DNA from: Sva-07 sp963793335
GTDB lineage: Bacteria > Actinomycetota > Acidimicrobiia > Acidimicrobiales > Ilumatobacteraceae
Length of the DNA: 64,000 nt
Assembly (NCBI GenBank): GCA_963793335.1
Contig: CAWBZS010000001.1
Location: forward strand, 496,001 to 560,000
Direction of reading: 5' to 3'
Shown here piece after piece: positions 1 to 9,475 of this stretch (the stretch's first letter is position 1; each line of letters starts with the position of its first letter). The notes under the pieces were generated by a model. It was not told the origin of the DNA. It did no database searches and worked only from the letters and a program-made list of their open reading frames with translations. The translations under genes were made by a program, and so were the position numbers.

Positions 1-940
1 GAATGCCCTCCGCAATGGTGCTGACCTGCCCGCGTGCGAGATCCGCGATGATGAGGCTGCCGAATCCGCCGGCATTCCGAGCGATCGCCACGCGCCGAGC
101 GTCGGGCGACAGCGCAGAGGTTCGCTGGCCCATGCCCCACGGAGGGTCGCCGTGTTCGGCCGACTCGACGACGACCGGTGCGTCGCCGAGATGCAGATTG
201 AGCCAGCCGGATGCGTCGTGAACCGACGCCAGCGTGCCGTCGGCCAACAGACGCGGCTGCTGTACTGCGCTGCCCTCGGGTCGCCAGCGGCGGCACGTCG
301 CAGGGGTACCGACGTCGAGATCGACGCGAACGACGTGCGCGGCATCCCAGGGCATGTCGGGCGCACTCCATCCGATCCACACCACCGCAGTCGAATCGGG
401 GCCGACGTGCGGATCGAAACAGAACGCATCATCACCGTCGTCGAGCCGTCGGCGCGAGGCGGCGGCGCGAGCGCGAGCTGGAACGGCTCCATCCGGCAGC
501 TCGATCAGCCAGACTTCGGCCTCGTCGAGCACGGCCACGACGAACCTCCCGTCAGGTGACACCGACGGTGCCCGCCAGCTGCGCTCGTCATCGGTCAGAC
601 GGTGAGGCGCCGCGTCGAGTCGCTGGAGCCAGAGTTCGCCATCCGCACCCCCGTAGACGATGCCGCTTCCGTCGGGCAGCCAATCGAAGCACCCGCCGCC
701 CATGCCCCGTCCCGGCGCCGGCGGCGGCCAGGTCGTCATCAGACGCTCTGGGCCACCATCGATCGACAGCAGGACCACGGCGCTCGACTGCTGCCAGCGA
801 ACCACCACTGCGACGTCACCGACTCCAGGGCGCGGTTTCGGTTCGGTGATGTCGCGTCCTTCGAGGCACCACTCGATGGGAATCTGCCGCACCGGGGGCA
901 GGTCGGTGCCATCGGGGGTGGCCTGCGCTCGCTGGGGCAT
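1..940 (-). CDS. S9-type peptidase, N-terminal beta-propeller part (runs off the window)
   Basis: Partial gene. The reading frame opens with ATG at 940 and stays open to base 1, giving about 313 residues with no stop. It begins MPQRAQATPDGTDLPP and contains repeated blade-like stretches such as PSVSPDGRFVVAVLDEAEVW and SALSPDARRVAIARNAGG. This 'SPDG/SPDA' pattern is typical of the seven-bladed propeller (TolB/DPP-IV type) in front of prolyl-oligopeptidase (S9) catalytic domains. The catalytic Ser-Asp-His half would lie before base 1, so peptidase activity is inferred from architecture only. A TolB-like protein without a peptidase domain is an alternative. The gene is divergent from glpX with only 36 bases between start codons, so the two promoters must overlap. 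A complete S9 peptidase is also present at 18623. Confidence 0.7.
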   Translation of the reverse strand, partial: MPQRAQATPDGTDLPPVRQIPIEWCLEGRDITEPKPRPGVGDVAVVVRWQQSSAVVLLSIDGGPERLMTTWPPPAPGRGMGGGCFDWLPDGSGIVYGGADGELWLQRLDAAPHRLTDDERSWRAPSVSPDGRFVVAVLDEAEVWLIELPDGAVPARARAAASRRRLDDGDDAFCFDPHVGPDSTAVVWIGWSAPDMPWDAAHVVRVDLDVGTPATCRRWRPEGSAVQQPRLLADGTLASVHDASGWLNLHLGDAPVVVESAEHGDPPWGMGQRTSALSPDARRVAIARNAGGFGSLIIADLARGQVSTIAEGI

Positions 941-976
941 GTGAAGCGACTGTAGGTGAGGGGGTACGTTGAGACC

Positions 977-1972
977 ATGGCCACGACGTCACGACAGCGA
1001 CCCGACCGCAACCTTGCAATGGACCTCGTCCGAGCGACCGAGTCGGCGTGCCTCGCCGCCGCCCGCTGGGTTGGGCGCGGCGACAAGAACAGCGCCGACA
1101 ACGCCGCCGTCGAAGCGATGCGCCTGTCGTTGTCGACCGTGGCCATGGACGGCATCGTCGTGATCGGCGAAGGGGAGAAGGACGATGCGCCGATGTTGTA
1201 CAACGGCGAACAGGTCGGCGATGGCAGTGCGCCCGAGGTCGACGTGGCGGTCGACCCGATCGACGGCACCACGCTCACCGCGCACGGCAAGACCAACGCC
1301 CTTGCTGTGATCGCGGTTGCCGATCGCGGCGCGATGTTCGACCCCGGCCCGTCGTACTACATGGAGAAGATCGCGGTCGGGCCCGACGCCGTTGGTTCGA
1401 TCGACATCACCGCCACACCGACACAGAACCTCCGCTGGATCGCGAAGGCGAAGGGCGAGGAGATCCGAGACCTCACCGTGGTCATCCTCGACCGTCCACG
1501 CCACGCCGACCTGATCGCCGAGGTCCGTGCGAGTGGCTGCCGGATTCGGCTGATCACCGACGGCGACGTGTACGGCTCGGTTGCCACCTGTTGGCCCGAC
1601 GCCGGCGCCGATGTGCTGTTCGGGATCGGCGGCACCCCCGAGGGCGTGATCTCTGCGGCTGCGATGAAGGCGATGGGCGGCGAGATCCAATCCCGCTTCG
1701 CTCCCCAGAGCGACGAGGAGCGCACCGCCATGATCGACGGTGGCTTCGACCTCGATCGGGTGTTCGGCCAGGACGACCTGATCGAGGGAGACAACTGCTT
1801 CTTCGCGGCCACCGGGCTCACGGACGGGGCGCTGCTGCGGGGTGTCCGATTCGACAAGCGTGGCGCTCGAACGCAGAGCTTGGTGATGCGCTCACGCAGC
1901 GGCACCGTGCGCATGATCGACGCCCGCCACCAGGTCGCGAAACTTCGCGAGTTCGCCGCCATCGAATACTGA
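977..1972 (+). CDS. glpX: Fructose-1,6-bisphosphatase class II (GlpX)
   Basis: 331-residue enzyme that hydrolyses fructose 1,6-bisphosphate to fructose 6-phosphate, the committed step of gluconeogenesis in the cytosol. GEGEKD (residues 64-69) and DPIDGTT (93-99) are the metal- and phosphate-binding signatures of the Li+-sensitive phosphatase fold. GIGGTPEGVISAAAMKAMGG is the typical GlpX C-terminal region. Length is normal for the family. A GTG at 956 is in frame, but ATG 977 gives the usual GlpX start just before RNLAMDLVRATESA and is preferred. Actinobacteria usually rely on this class as their only FBPase. The gene is monocistronic, divergent from the S9 peptidase and convergent with the short-chain dehydrogenase. 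Two tandem copies of a 34 bp repeat lie just behind its stop codon. Confidence 0.95.
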   Translation: MATTSRQRPDRNLAMDLVRATESACLAAARWVGRGDKNSADNAAVEAMRLSLSTVAMDGIVVIGEGEKDDAPMLYNGEQVGDGSAPEVDVAVDPIDGTTLTAHGKTNALAVIAVADRGAMFDPGPSYYMEKIAVGPDAVGSIDITATPTQNLRWIAKAKGEEIRDLTVVILDRPRHADLIAEVRASGCRIRLITDGDVYGSVATCWPDAGADVLFGIGGTPEGVISAAAMKAMGGEIQSRFAPQSDEERTAMIDGGFDLDRVFGQDDLIEGDNCFFAATGLTDGALLRGVRFDKRGARTQSLVMRSRSGTVRMIDARHQVAKLREFAAIEY

Positions 1973-1973
1973 C

Positions 1974-2041
1974 GGTTCCCCGAGCCCGGGTCTCCGGGGG
2001 CGTTGGTGGTTCCCCGAGCCCGGGTCTCCGGGGGCGTTGGT
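1974..2041. repeat. Two tandem 34 bp copies of a GC-rich dyad repeat
   Basis: Positions 1974-2007 and 2008-2041 are identical 34-mers that begin GGTTCCCCGAG and end GGGGGCGTTGGT. The core can fold: CCCCGAG pairs with CTCCGGGG (one bulge) around a CCCGGG loop. The pair fills the gap between the convergent genes glpX and the short-chain dehydrogenase. Related copies lie at 21207-21265 and inside a gene at 57110-57138. Confidence 0.9.
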
Positions 2042-2044
2042 GGG

Positions 2045-2818
2045 TCAGCGGGTGATCGAACCGCTGACCCATCGGGTCAGCGAGCGGGGCAGCAGATCGC
2101 TGCCGGTCACCGCCACCTTGTAGAGCGCTCCGGGAACCGAGATGGTCTTGTTGTCAGCGACGTCCTTCAAGCCCGTCGAGGCCACCTGCTCCACCGACGT
2201 CCACGCCATGTCGGGAACCTTGAGGGCGAGGCCGGTGGTGTTGCTGTGCTCCTGGAATTCGGTCTTGGTGAGCCCAGGGCACAGCGCAGTGACATGCACC
2301 CCGCTCGACTTCACCTCGGAGTGCAGCGCCTCGGACAGGCTCGTGACGTACGCCTTGGTCGCGGCGTACACGCCGAGTCCGGGCGAGGCTTGAAAGCTCG
2401 CCACGCTCGACACGTTCAGGAGGTAGCCACGGCCACGCGGCACCATCGCAGCGAGGGCGGCGTGGCTGAGCACCGTGAGCGCTTTGACGTTGAGTTCCAC
2501 CTCGTCGGCCAGGCGGTCGACCTCGAGTTCGTGGAACACGCCGCTCGTGCCGAAGCCCGCATTGTTGACCACCAGATCGATGGGTGCAGCAGTGGATGCG
2601 ATCCGTTCGGCGCAACGCTGCTGGCCGTCGGTGGTGTTCAGATCGGCCTCGAGCACCTCGAAGTCGTCGTACCGATCGGCGATCTCGCGGAGCCGATCGC
2701 CTCGGCGTGCGACGAGGACCGTGGGTACACCAGCCTCGCCGAGGAGTCGGGCCATTTCGGCGCCGATGCCCGATGACGCACCGGTGACGAGGGCTGACGA
2801 GAACGGGTACGAGGTCAT
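2045..2818 (-). CDS. Short-chain dehydrogenase/reductase (SDR)
   Basis: 257-residue classical SDR, presumably an NAD(P)H-dependent oxidoreductase of unknown substrate. It has the nucleotide-binding TGASSGIG (residues 12-19), NNAG (85-88), catalytic Ser in NVSS (about 137-138) and YAATK (151-155, Tyr and Lys). The ARRGD segment after strand 2 fits NADP preference. The frame extends upstream to 2851, but that extension is encoded by the hairpin at 2831-2855 and would add VSDTKRY, so ATG 2818 (MTSYPFSSALVTG) is chosen. The gene follows atpC on the same strand but is separated from it by that hairpin, so it is probably expressed from its own promoter. The C-terminal region (YKVAVTGSDLLPRSLTRWVS) resembles the DltE/YqjQ-like subgroup that acts on lipid or fatty substrates. 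That last point is inference. Confidence 0.85.
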   Translation of the reverse strand: MTSYPFSSALVTGASSGIGAEMARLLGEAGVPTVLVARRGDRLREIADRYDDFEVLEADLNTTDGQQRCAERIASTAAPIDLVVNNAGFGTSGVFHELEVDRLADEVELNVKALTVLSHAALAAMVPRGRGYLLNVSSVASFQASPGLGVYAATKAYVTSLSEALHSEVKSSGVHVTALCPGLTKTEFQEHSNTTGLALKVPDMAWTSVEQVASTGLKDVADNKTISVPGALYKVAVTGSDLLPRSLTRWVSGSITR

Positions 2819-2830
2819 CGCACGAATGTA

Positions 2831-2855
2831 ACGTTTGGTGTCTGACACCAAACGT
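2831..2855 (-). terminator. Hairpin after atpC (GGTGTCTGACACC family)
   Basis: A perfect 12 bp inverted repeat: ACGTTTGGTGTC (2831-2842) and GACACCAAACGT (2844-2855) around one central base. It starts 5 bases after the atpC stop codon, so it is well placed to end the ATP synthase transcript. There is no clear T-run, so it may work as a REP-like 3' stabiliser or with Rho. A second family member lies at 37578-37610. Confidence 0.7.
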
Positions 2856-2860
2856 GACGA

Positions 2861-3286
2861 TCAGGCGGTGAAGGAGACACGAGCGGCGGTGAGGCGGGCT
2901 TCAGCGCGGGCCTTGCCGGCCATCGCATGGGTGAGCGCTTCCTCGTCGGCTTCCTGCTTGAGGACCAACTGATGGCGCTCCATGGCCGCCTTGGCTCGTT
3001 CGACGTCGATGTCCTGCGCCAGCTCGGCGGTGTCGGACAGGATCGACACGATGGTCGGGTCGCCGTGCACCTCGACGAAGCCACGATGGATGGCGATGTC
3101 CTGCACGGTGCCGTCGGTCTGGAACACGCGAGTGTGGTTCTCGACCAGTGCGCCCAAGAACGCCTGATGCCCGGCCTGAAACGCGACCTCGCCGCCCTCG
3201 AGTGTGCGCGTGATCACCATCGTTGCTTCACCCGAGTAGAGCACCTGCTCGGGCGACACGATCTCCACGCGTACGGCGTCGGCCAT
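2861..3286 (-). CDS. atpC: F1Fo ATP synthase subunit epsilon
   Basis: 141-residue epsilon subunit of the F1 central stalk, which couples rotation and inhibits ATP hydrolysis. It begins MADAVRVEIVSPEQVLYSGE and has the expected N-terminal beta-sandwich (GEVAFQAGHQAFLGAL, HRGFVEVHGDPTIVSIL). A two-helix C-terminal part follows, rich in Ala, Glu and Arg (ERAKAAMERHQLVLKQEADE). The frame is open further upstream inside atpD, but ATG 3286 lies one base from the atpD stop and has an AGGAGT ribosome site. It is the last gene of the atp operon and is followed by a hairpin. Confidence 0.95.
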   Translation of the reverse strand: MADAVRVEIVSPEQVLYSGEATMVITRTLEGGEVAFQAGHQAFLGALVENHTRVFQTDGTVQDIAIHRGFVEVHGDPTIVSILSDTAELAQDIDVERAKAAMERHQLVLKQEADEEALTHAMAGKARAEARLTAARVSFTA

Positions 3287-3287
3287 G

Positions 3288-4727
<1,440 letters not shown>

Positions 4728-4752
4728 GAACGTGGTCTCCTGTGGCCGGTAC

Positions 4753-5700
4753 TCAGATGGTGGCGCCGAAGGCGCGGTCGAAACTCTCGACGTCGTATGA
4801 CGCCGTCTTGCTGTCGGAGTCGAGGGCTTCGGCTCCGCCGACGATCTCCATGATCTCGGTGGTGATCGAGTCCTGACGGGCCCGGTTCATCACCCGGCTC
4901 AGCGACTTGATCAGCTCCTCGGCGTTGTCGGTGGCCGACTTCATCGCCCGCTGGCGGAACGCGTGCTCCGACGCTGCTGCATTGAGCAGCGCTGCGTAGA
5001 CACGAGCCTCGACGTACCGCGGGAGCAGCGTGTCGAGGATCGCCTCCGGGTCGGGCTCGAAGTCGTAGTCGCTGCCCGAATTCGACTTGCCGTCGCCACC
5101 CTCGACCGTCTCGGTCGACAGCGGGACGAGAGGACGCAACACGACCTCCTGGCTGCCGGCCGAGATGAAGCGCGTGTAGACCAGTTCGACCCGGTCGACC
5201 TGGCCGCTGACGAAGAGCTCGACGACGTGCTCGCCGATGGCGCGAGCGTCCTCGTAACTCGGCTGATCGGAGAAGCCGTTGAACGGCTGTCCGAGCGTGT
5301 ACCCGCGGAACCGGAAGTATCCCTCGGCCTTCCGGCCGACGGGGATGATCGTGTAGTCCTCGTCTTTGAGAATGTCGGCTTTGACCTCACCCTCGGCGGC
5401 ACGCTGCACACCGGAGTTGTAGCCGCCGCACAGGCCACGGTCGGCCGTGATCACGACGTAACAGGTGTGCTTCACCTCGTCTCGGCCCGCGAGCAACGGC
5501 GAATCGGACGACGCTCCGCCCGCGGCAAGATCCTTGACGACCTCGGTGATCAGCTCGGAGTACGGCACCGCCGCCGCGACGCGAGCCTGCGCCTTGACGA
5601 TGCGCGACCCCGCGATCAACTCCATGGCACGCGTGATCTTCTTCGTCGCGTTCGTCGCGCGAATCCGTTCCTTGAGAATGCGCTCCTGTCCACCTGCCAT
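4753..5700 (-). CDS. atpG: F1Fo ATP synthase subunit gamma
   Basis: 315-residue rotor shaft. The N-terminal MAGGQERILKERIRATNATK and the following KITRAMELIAGSRIVKAQ form the conserved first helix. The C-terminal MKSATDNAEELIKSLSRVMN and RARQDSITTEIMEIVGGAEA form the matching coiled coil. An insertion around residues 205-220 (TVEGGDGKSNSGSDYDFEPD) is acidic and loop-like; comparable loops occur in actinobacterial gamma subunits. It lies 5 bases after atpA. ATG 5700 is the only sensible start. Confidence 0.96.
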   Translation of the reverse strand: MAGGQERILKERIRATNATKKITRAMELIAGSRIVKAQARVAAAVPYSELITEVVKDLAAGGASSDSPLLAGRDEVKHTCYVVITADRGLCGGYNSGVQRAAEGEVKADILKDEDYTIIPVGRKAEGYFRFRGYTLGQPFNGFSDQPSYEDARAIGEHVVELFVSGQVDRVELVYTRFISAGSQEVVLRPLVPLSTETVEGGDGKSNSGSDYDFEPDPEAILDTLLPRYVEARVYAALLNAAASEHAFRQRAMKSATDNAEELIKSLSRVMNRARQDSITTEIMEIVGGAEALDSDSKTASYDVESFDRAFGATI

Positions 5701-5705
5701 CTAGA

Positions 5706-7295
5706 TCACTCCGTTGCGAGGGTCTTGTTGGACGTGGCGTCGCCGACCTCGTCGACGTCGAGCTTGGTCGGGTCGACTGCGTACTGATCGGTGGTCAAGG
5801 CGAAGTTCTCCTTGAACGACACGATCGCGTCGCCGAGACCGTCGGGGATGCCGCCGGTGCGGAGCTCCGCGAGCAGGCCGCCGTGGGTGCTGCGCATGTA
5901 CTCGATCAGTTCGGACTCGAAGCGCACCACGTCGCTGGCGGGGATGTCGTCGAGGTATCCCTTCGTCCCGGCGAAGATCGACACGACCTGCTCCTCGACC
6001 GGCATCGGGCTGTTGAGCGGCTGCTTGAGCAACTCGACCAGGCGATAGCCCCGCTCGAGTTGCGCCTTGGAGATCGCATCGAGTTCGGAACCGAACGTGG
6101 CGAAGGCTTCGAGCTCGCGGAACTGCGCGAGGTCGAGCTTGAGCGTGCCGGCCACCGACTTCATCGACTTGATCTGCGCTGCGCTGCCGACTCGCGACAC
6201 CGAGATGCCCACGTCGATTGCCGGACGCACGCCCGACTTGAACAGGTTGTCCTGGAGGAACACCTGGCCGTCGGTGATCGAGATCACGTTGGTCGGGATG
6301 AACGCCGACACGTCGCCGGCCTTCGTCTCGATGATCGGCAGCGCGGTGAGCGAACCGGCACCCATCTCGTCGGACAGCTTCGCTGCCCGTTCGAGCAGGC
6401 GGCTGTGCAGATAGAACACGTCGCCGGGGTAGGCCTCACGGCCCGGCGGGCGACGCAGCAACAGCGAGAGCTGACGGTAGGCGTCGGCCTGCTTGGAGAG
6501 GTCGTCGTAGACCACCAGTGCGTGCTCGCCGTTGTCCATCCAGTGCTGGCCGATGGCGCAGCCGGCGTAGGGGGCGAGGTACTTGAACGGTGCGGGGTCG
6601 GACGCCGATGCGACCACCACGACGGTGTACTCCATCGCGCCGGCCTGGCGGAGCGTGTCGACGGTCTGGGCAACCGTCGAGCTCTTCTGCCCGATCGCGA
6701 CGTAGATGCACTTCACGCCGAGACCCTGCTGGTTGAGGATCGTGTCGATCGCGACCGTGGTCTTGCCGGTCTTGCGGTCGCCGATGATCAGCTCGCGCTG
6801 GCCCCGACCGATCGGTGTCATGGCGTCGATCGCCTTGATGCCGGTCTGCAGCGGCTCGTGCACGGGCTTGCGGCCCATGATGCCCGGCGCCTGGATCTCC
6901 ATGCGACGCTGCTGGGCGCCGACGATGTCGCCGGCACCGTCGATCGGCTGACCGAGCGCATTGACGACCCGGCCGAGCACGGCATCGCCGACGGGCATCG
7001 AGAGGATGCTGCCGGTCGACTTCACGGTCTGACCCTCCTCGATCTTGTCGACGTCGCCCAGGACGACGGCGCCGATCGAGGTCTCGTCGAGGTTCAACGC
7101 AAGCCCGACCGAGCCGTCCTCGAATTCGAGCAGCTCGTTCACTGCAGCATCCGGCAGACCGCTCACGCGGGCGATGCCGTCGCCGACCTCGGCAACGCGA
7201 CCGACGGTACGGGCCTCGACCGAGGGCTCGTAGCCTTCGAGGTTGGTCTTGAGTGCCGAGGCGATGTCGGCGGCGGAAATGGTGAGCTCAGCCAT
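5706..7295 (-). CDS. atpA: F1Fo ATP synthase subunit alpha
   Basis: 529-residue non-catalytic nucleotide-binding subunit. It begins MAELTISAADIASALKTNLE, the usual start of the helix that contacts subunit delta. The P-loop GDRKTGKT is at 172-179. The signature PAIDVGISVSRVGSAAQ (the alpha/beta family pattern) is intact. The C-terminus carries an acidic extension (DPTKLDVDEVGDATSNKTLA), which is common in actinobacteria. It lies 33 bases behind atpH and 5 bases ahead of atpG. Confidence 0.97.
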   Translation of the reverse strand: MAELTISAADIASALKTNLEGYEPSVEARTVGRVAEVGDGIARVSGLPDAAVNELLEFEDGSVGLALNLDETSIGAVVLGDVDKIEEGQTVKSTGSILSMPVGDAVLGRVVNALGQPIDGAGDIVGAQQRRMEIQAPGIMGRKPVHEPLQTGIKAIDAMTPIGRGQRELIIGDRKTGKTTVAIDTILNQQGLGVKCIYVAIGQKSSTVAQTVDTLRQAGAMEYTVVVVASASDPAPFKYLAPYAGCAIGQHWMDNGEHALVVYDDLSKQADAYRQLSLLLRRPPGREAYPGDVFYLHSRLLERAAKLSDEMGAGSLTALPIIETKAGDVSAFIPTNVISITDGQVFLQDNLFKSGVRPAIDVGISVSRVGSAAQIKSMKSVAGTLKLDLAQFRELEAFATFGSELDAISKAQLERGYRLVELLKQPLNSPMPVEEQVVSIFAGTKGYLDDIPASDVVRFESELIEYMRSTHGGLLAELRTGGIPDGLGDAIVSFKENFALTTDQYAVDPTKLDVDEVGDATSNKTLATE

Positions 7296-7328
7296 GTGGG
7301 GTCTCTCTTTCGATCCTGGTCGAGCGGC

Positions 7329-7856
7329 TCAGAGCCGACTCTTCAGCTGGTCGATGCGGGTGCGGACGGTGTCGTCGATGACGGTGTCGCCAACGGTGGC
7401 GACGACGCCGCCGACCACCGTGGGGTCGACGACGGTCTTGAGGTTCAGTTGTTTGCCGGTGGCGTTCTCGAGCGCCGCCTTGAGGCGGGCCTGCTGGTCA
7501 CTGCTGAGTTCGACAGCGGTACGGACCTCGGCGACGTCGAGTTGTTTGGCCGACGATGCTCGCTGCACGAGCGAGTCGACGATCGCCGGAAGGTCGCGAC
7601 CGCGGCCGGAGCCGACCACCATCGAGACGAGCTGCACCGTGGTGGGTGTCGCTCTGCCGTCGAGAAGATCCTCGACGATCGCCTGGCGCTTCTCCACCGG
7701 GGTGCGCTCGTCGGTGAGCGCCGTGCGGAGTGCATCGCTCGACTCGTACGAGCGAGCGAAGCGGAACAGCTCGTCTTCGACCTCGTCGAGCGTCCCGTCG
7801 GCGCGAGCGACCTCGAACAGTGCCCGTGCGTAGCCTTCGATCTGTGCGTCGCTCAT
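7329..7856 (-). CDS. atpH: F1Fo ATP synthase subunit delta
   Basis: 175-residue peripheral-stalk subunit linking the b subunits to the top of F1. It starts MSDAQIEGYARALFEVARAD (YARALF is the family hallmark) and ends in the conserved beta-hairpin NLKTVVDPTVVGGVVATVGD with the DDTVRTRIDQLKSRL tail. The ATG overlaps the TGA of atpF by four bases, so the two are translationally coupled. It is a stand-alone OSCP-type delta of normal size, unlike the b-delta fusion of mycobacteria. Confidence 0.95.
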   Translation of the reverse strand: MSDAQIEGYARALFEVARADGTLDEVEDELFRFARSYESSDALRTALTDERTPVEKRQAIVEDLLDGRATPTTVQLVSMVVGSGRGRDLPAIVDSLVQRASSAKQLDVAEVRTAVELSSDQQARLKAALENATGKQLNLKTVVDPTVVGGVVATVGDTVIDDTVRTRIDQLKSRL

Positions 7857-8449
7857 GACGTTGCTCCTGCATTCGATGCGCCGACGCGCTGGATGAAGCT
7901 CTCGATCAGTTCTTGCTGGGCCGCGTCATCGAGCGTCTGGGCAACAACACGTTCGATCGTGGCTGCGGAGTAGCGACCGATCTCCGAGCGCAGTTCGTCG
8001 CCGCTGCGGCCCGATGCGGTCGCGATGTCGGCGTCGGCTCGAGTGTGCAACTCGGCGATTTCCTGATCGAGGCGGGCTCGGCCATCGTTGACGATGGCCT
8101 CGGCCTGTGCGTCCGCCTCGGCGAAGAGCCGCTGGCGTTCGCCGTCGATGTCGCCCAGGGCAGTACGGATCTCGGCCGCTTGGCGATCGGCGTCGACCTG
8201 CGCCTCGACGGCGCCGTCGAGTTCACCCTGGATGCGCGCCGTACGGTCACGCATCGCCTTGGCCATCGACGGTCCGGCGAGCTTCCAGATCGCGATGAAC
8301 ACGATCAGTGAGGCCGCACCACCGATGAAGATCTCCTTGATCGGCGGCAGGATCGGATCGGCGGCGGTGACGAATCCGTCGTCGTCGACGTCGAACTCGA
8401 CCTGGATCAACGATCCAGCCATGACCTGAGCGTTGGCGATCAAGCTCAC
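7853..8449 (-). CDS. atpF: F1Fo ATP synthase subunit b (second copy)
   Basis: 198-residue peripheral stalk subunit. One membrane helix (residues about 41-60, EIFIGGAASLIVFIAIWKLA) is followed by a long charged helix rich in Ala, Glu, Arg and Asp that forms the stator coiled coil, and a C-terminal TLDDAAQQELIESFIQRVG. The start is GTG 8449, whose TGA-overlapping GTGA couples it to the preceding b-type gene. An ATG at 8422 (MAGSLIQ) would shorten the N-terminus by nine residues. Having two different b-type genes side by side implies a b/b' heterodimer, as in cyanobacteria and other Acidimicrobiia. This copy is closer to atpH. Confidence 0.9.
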   Translation of the reverse strand: MSLIANAQVMAGSLIQVEFDVDDDGFVTAADPILPPIKEIFIGGAASLIVFIAIWKLAGPSMAKAMRDRTARIQGELDGAVEAQVDADRQAAEIRTALGDIDGERQRLFAEADAQAEAIVNDGRARLDQEIAELHTRADADIATASGRSGDELRSEIGRYSAATIERVVAQTLDDAAQQELIESFIQRVGASNAGATS

Positions 8450-9054
8450 TGTGCCACCTCCGCGCCCATCGTTGCCCGTACCGAATCCTGCACGACCGAC
8501 TGGTCGACGGGACGACCGGTGGCCATCGAAGCAAACGTGGAGACCACGTCGACCACGGCGGCTTCGACATCGCCCTGCGCTGCGGCACGTGCGGCGTCGA
8601 CCTCGGCCATGGCCACGGCACGGCGATCGGCGATCTCGGCGTTGGCGGCAGCGAGTCGTTCGGCTCGTTCCGCCTCGAGTGTGGCTCGTGCGACCTCGAC
8701 GCGTTGCTGTGCTTCGGCCCGCAGGCTTGCGACCTGCGACTCGTAGCCAGCGACATCGGCCCGTGCCGAGGCAGTGAGCGCCTCGGCAGCAGCACGCTCG
8801 CTGCGCACGTTCTCGGCACGCTCGTCCATCCCACGCTTCAGCCTGGGGTACAGGACGTAGCGCAGCACGAGGGCCATGACCGCGAACGAACCGAAGCCCC
8901 AGGCGAGCTCCTTCATTTCGATCGCGATGGGGTTCAGGTCGTTCTCGGGGACTTCCTTTTCGTCGGCGGACACGAGTGCCTCGACGAATTGGCTGTCGCC
9001 GAGGAGTGTGACCTCGAGCGACTCCCCGGAACCGGTGACGACGGCTGTCAGCAC
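8446..9054 (-). CDS. atpF: F1Fo ATP synthase subunit b/b' (first copy)
   Basis: 202-residue b-type stator subunit. A polar N-terminal stretch of about 48 residues precedes one membrane helix (AWGFGSFAVMALVLRYVLYP). Then comes PRLKRGMDERAENVRSERAA and a long Ala/Glu/Arg helix ending in VDVVSTFASMATGRPVDQSV. The N-terminal extension before the membrane helix is longer than usual. The start is GTG 9054, with no ATG available until well inside the protein, so the true start could be later (for example at MKELAWGFG). It lies 51 bases after atpE and overlaps the next b gene by four bases. Confidence 0.88.
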   Translation of the reverse strand: MLTAVVTGSGESLEVTLLGDSQFVEALVSADEKEVPENDLNPIAIEMKELAWGFGSFAVMALVLRYVLYPRLKRGMDERAENVRSERAAAEALTASARADVAGYESQVASLRAEAQQRVEVARATLEAERAERLAAANAEIADRRAVAMAEVDAARAAAQGDVEAAVVDVVSTFASMATGRPVDQSVVQDSVRATMGAEVAQ

Positions 9055-9105
9055 GTCAGCTCCTTACGAATTGGTGGACGGATGGCAAAATGCGCTGAAT
9101 TCGGC

Positions 9106-9387
9106 TCAGGCGAACTTGAGCAGAATGAAGACCACGAAGCCGATCAGGGCGAGCGCCTCGGTGAACGCGATACCGAGGAACATCGTGGTGCGCACCATGC
9201 CGGCGGCCTCGGGCTGGCGGGCCATGGCCTCGACGGACTTGCCGACGAGGTAGCCGATGCCGATGGCCGGGCCGATGGCGGCGAGGCCATACGCGAAGCC
9301 GGCGTTCGCCGCAGCCGCGATCGACTTCTGGTCGGCAGCGGACAGGCCTTCTTCGGCCTGCTGGGCGAGGATGCTGAGTGCTTCCAT
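9106..9387 (-). CDS. atpE: F1Fo ATP synthase subunit c
   Basis: 93-residue hairpin protein forming the rotating c-ring. Helix 1 is glycine-rich (GFAYGLAAIGPAIGIGYLVG, residues 30-49). The cytosolic loop is ARQPE (56-60). Helix 2 carries the ion-binding Glu at 77 in FTEALALIGFVVFILL. There is no Gln/Glu pair of the sodium type in helix 1, so proton coupling is expected. The N-terminal 20-odd residues (MEALSILAQQAEEGLSAADQ) are longer than in E. coli. The 88-base gap to atpB holds a small hairpin (GGTCG, AAA, CGACC at 9442-9454), which may help set the high c-subunit dosage. Confidence 0.96.
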   Translation of the reverse strand: MEALSILAQQAEEGLSAADQKSIAAAANAGFAYGLAAIGPAIGIGYLVGKSVEAMARQPEAAGMVRTTMFLGIAFTEALALIGFVVFILLKFA

Positions 9388-9475
9388 GGTGGTGGTTTTC
9401 TCCTGTGTTGTCTGAACGAAGATCGGTGTACTTGATGGGGTGGTCGAAACGACCGGTGATACGAACGCTGACGGG

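Noticed and set aside
2819..2851. N-terminal extension of the SDR to an ATG inside the hairpin
   Set aside because: The extension is encoded by the GGTGTC hairpin, and the same VSDT-peptide arises from the unrelated copy at 37578. The classical SDR start is at 2818.
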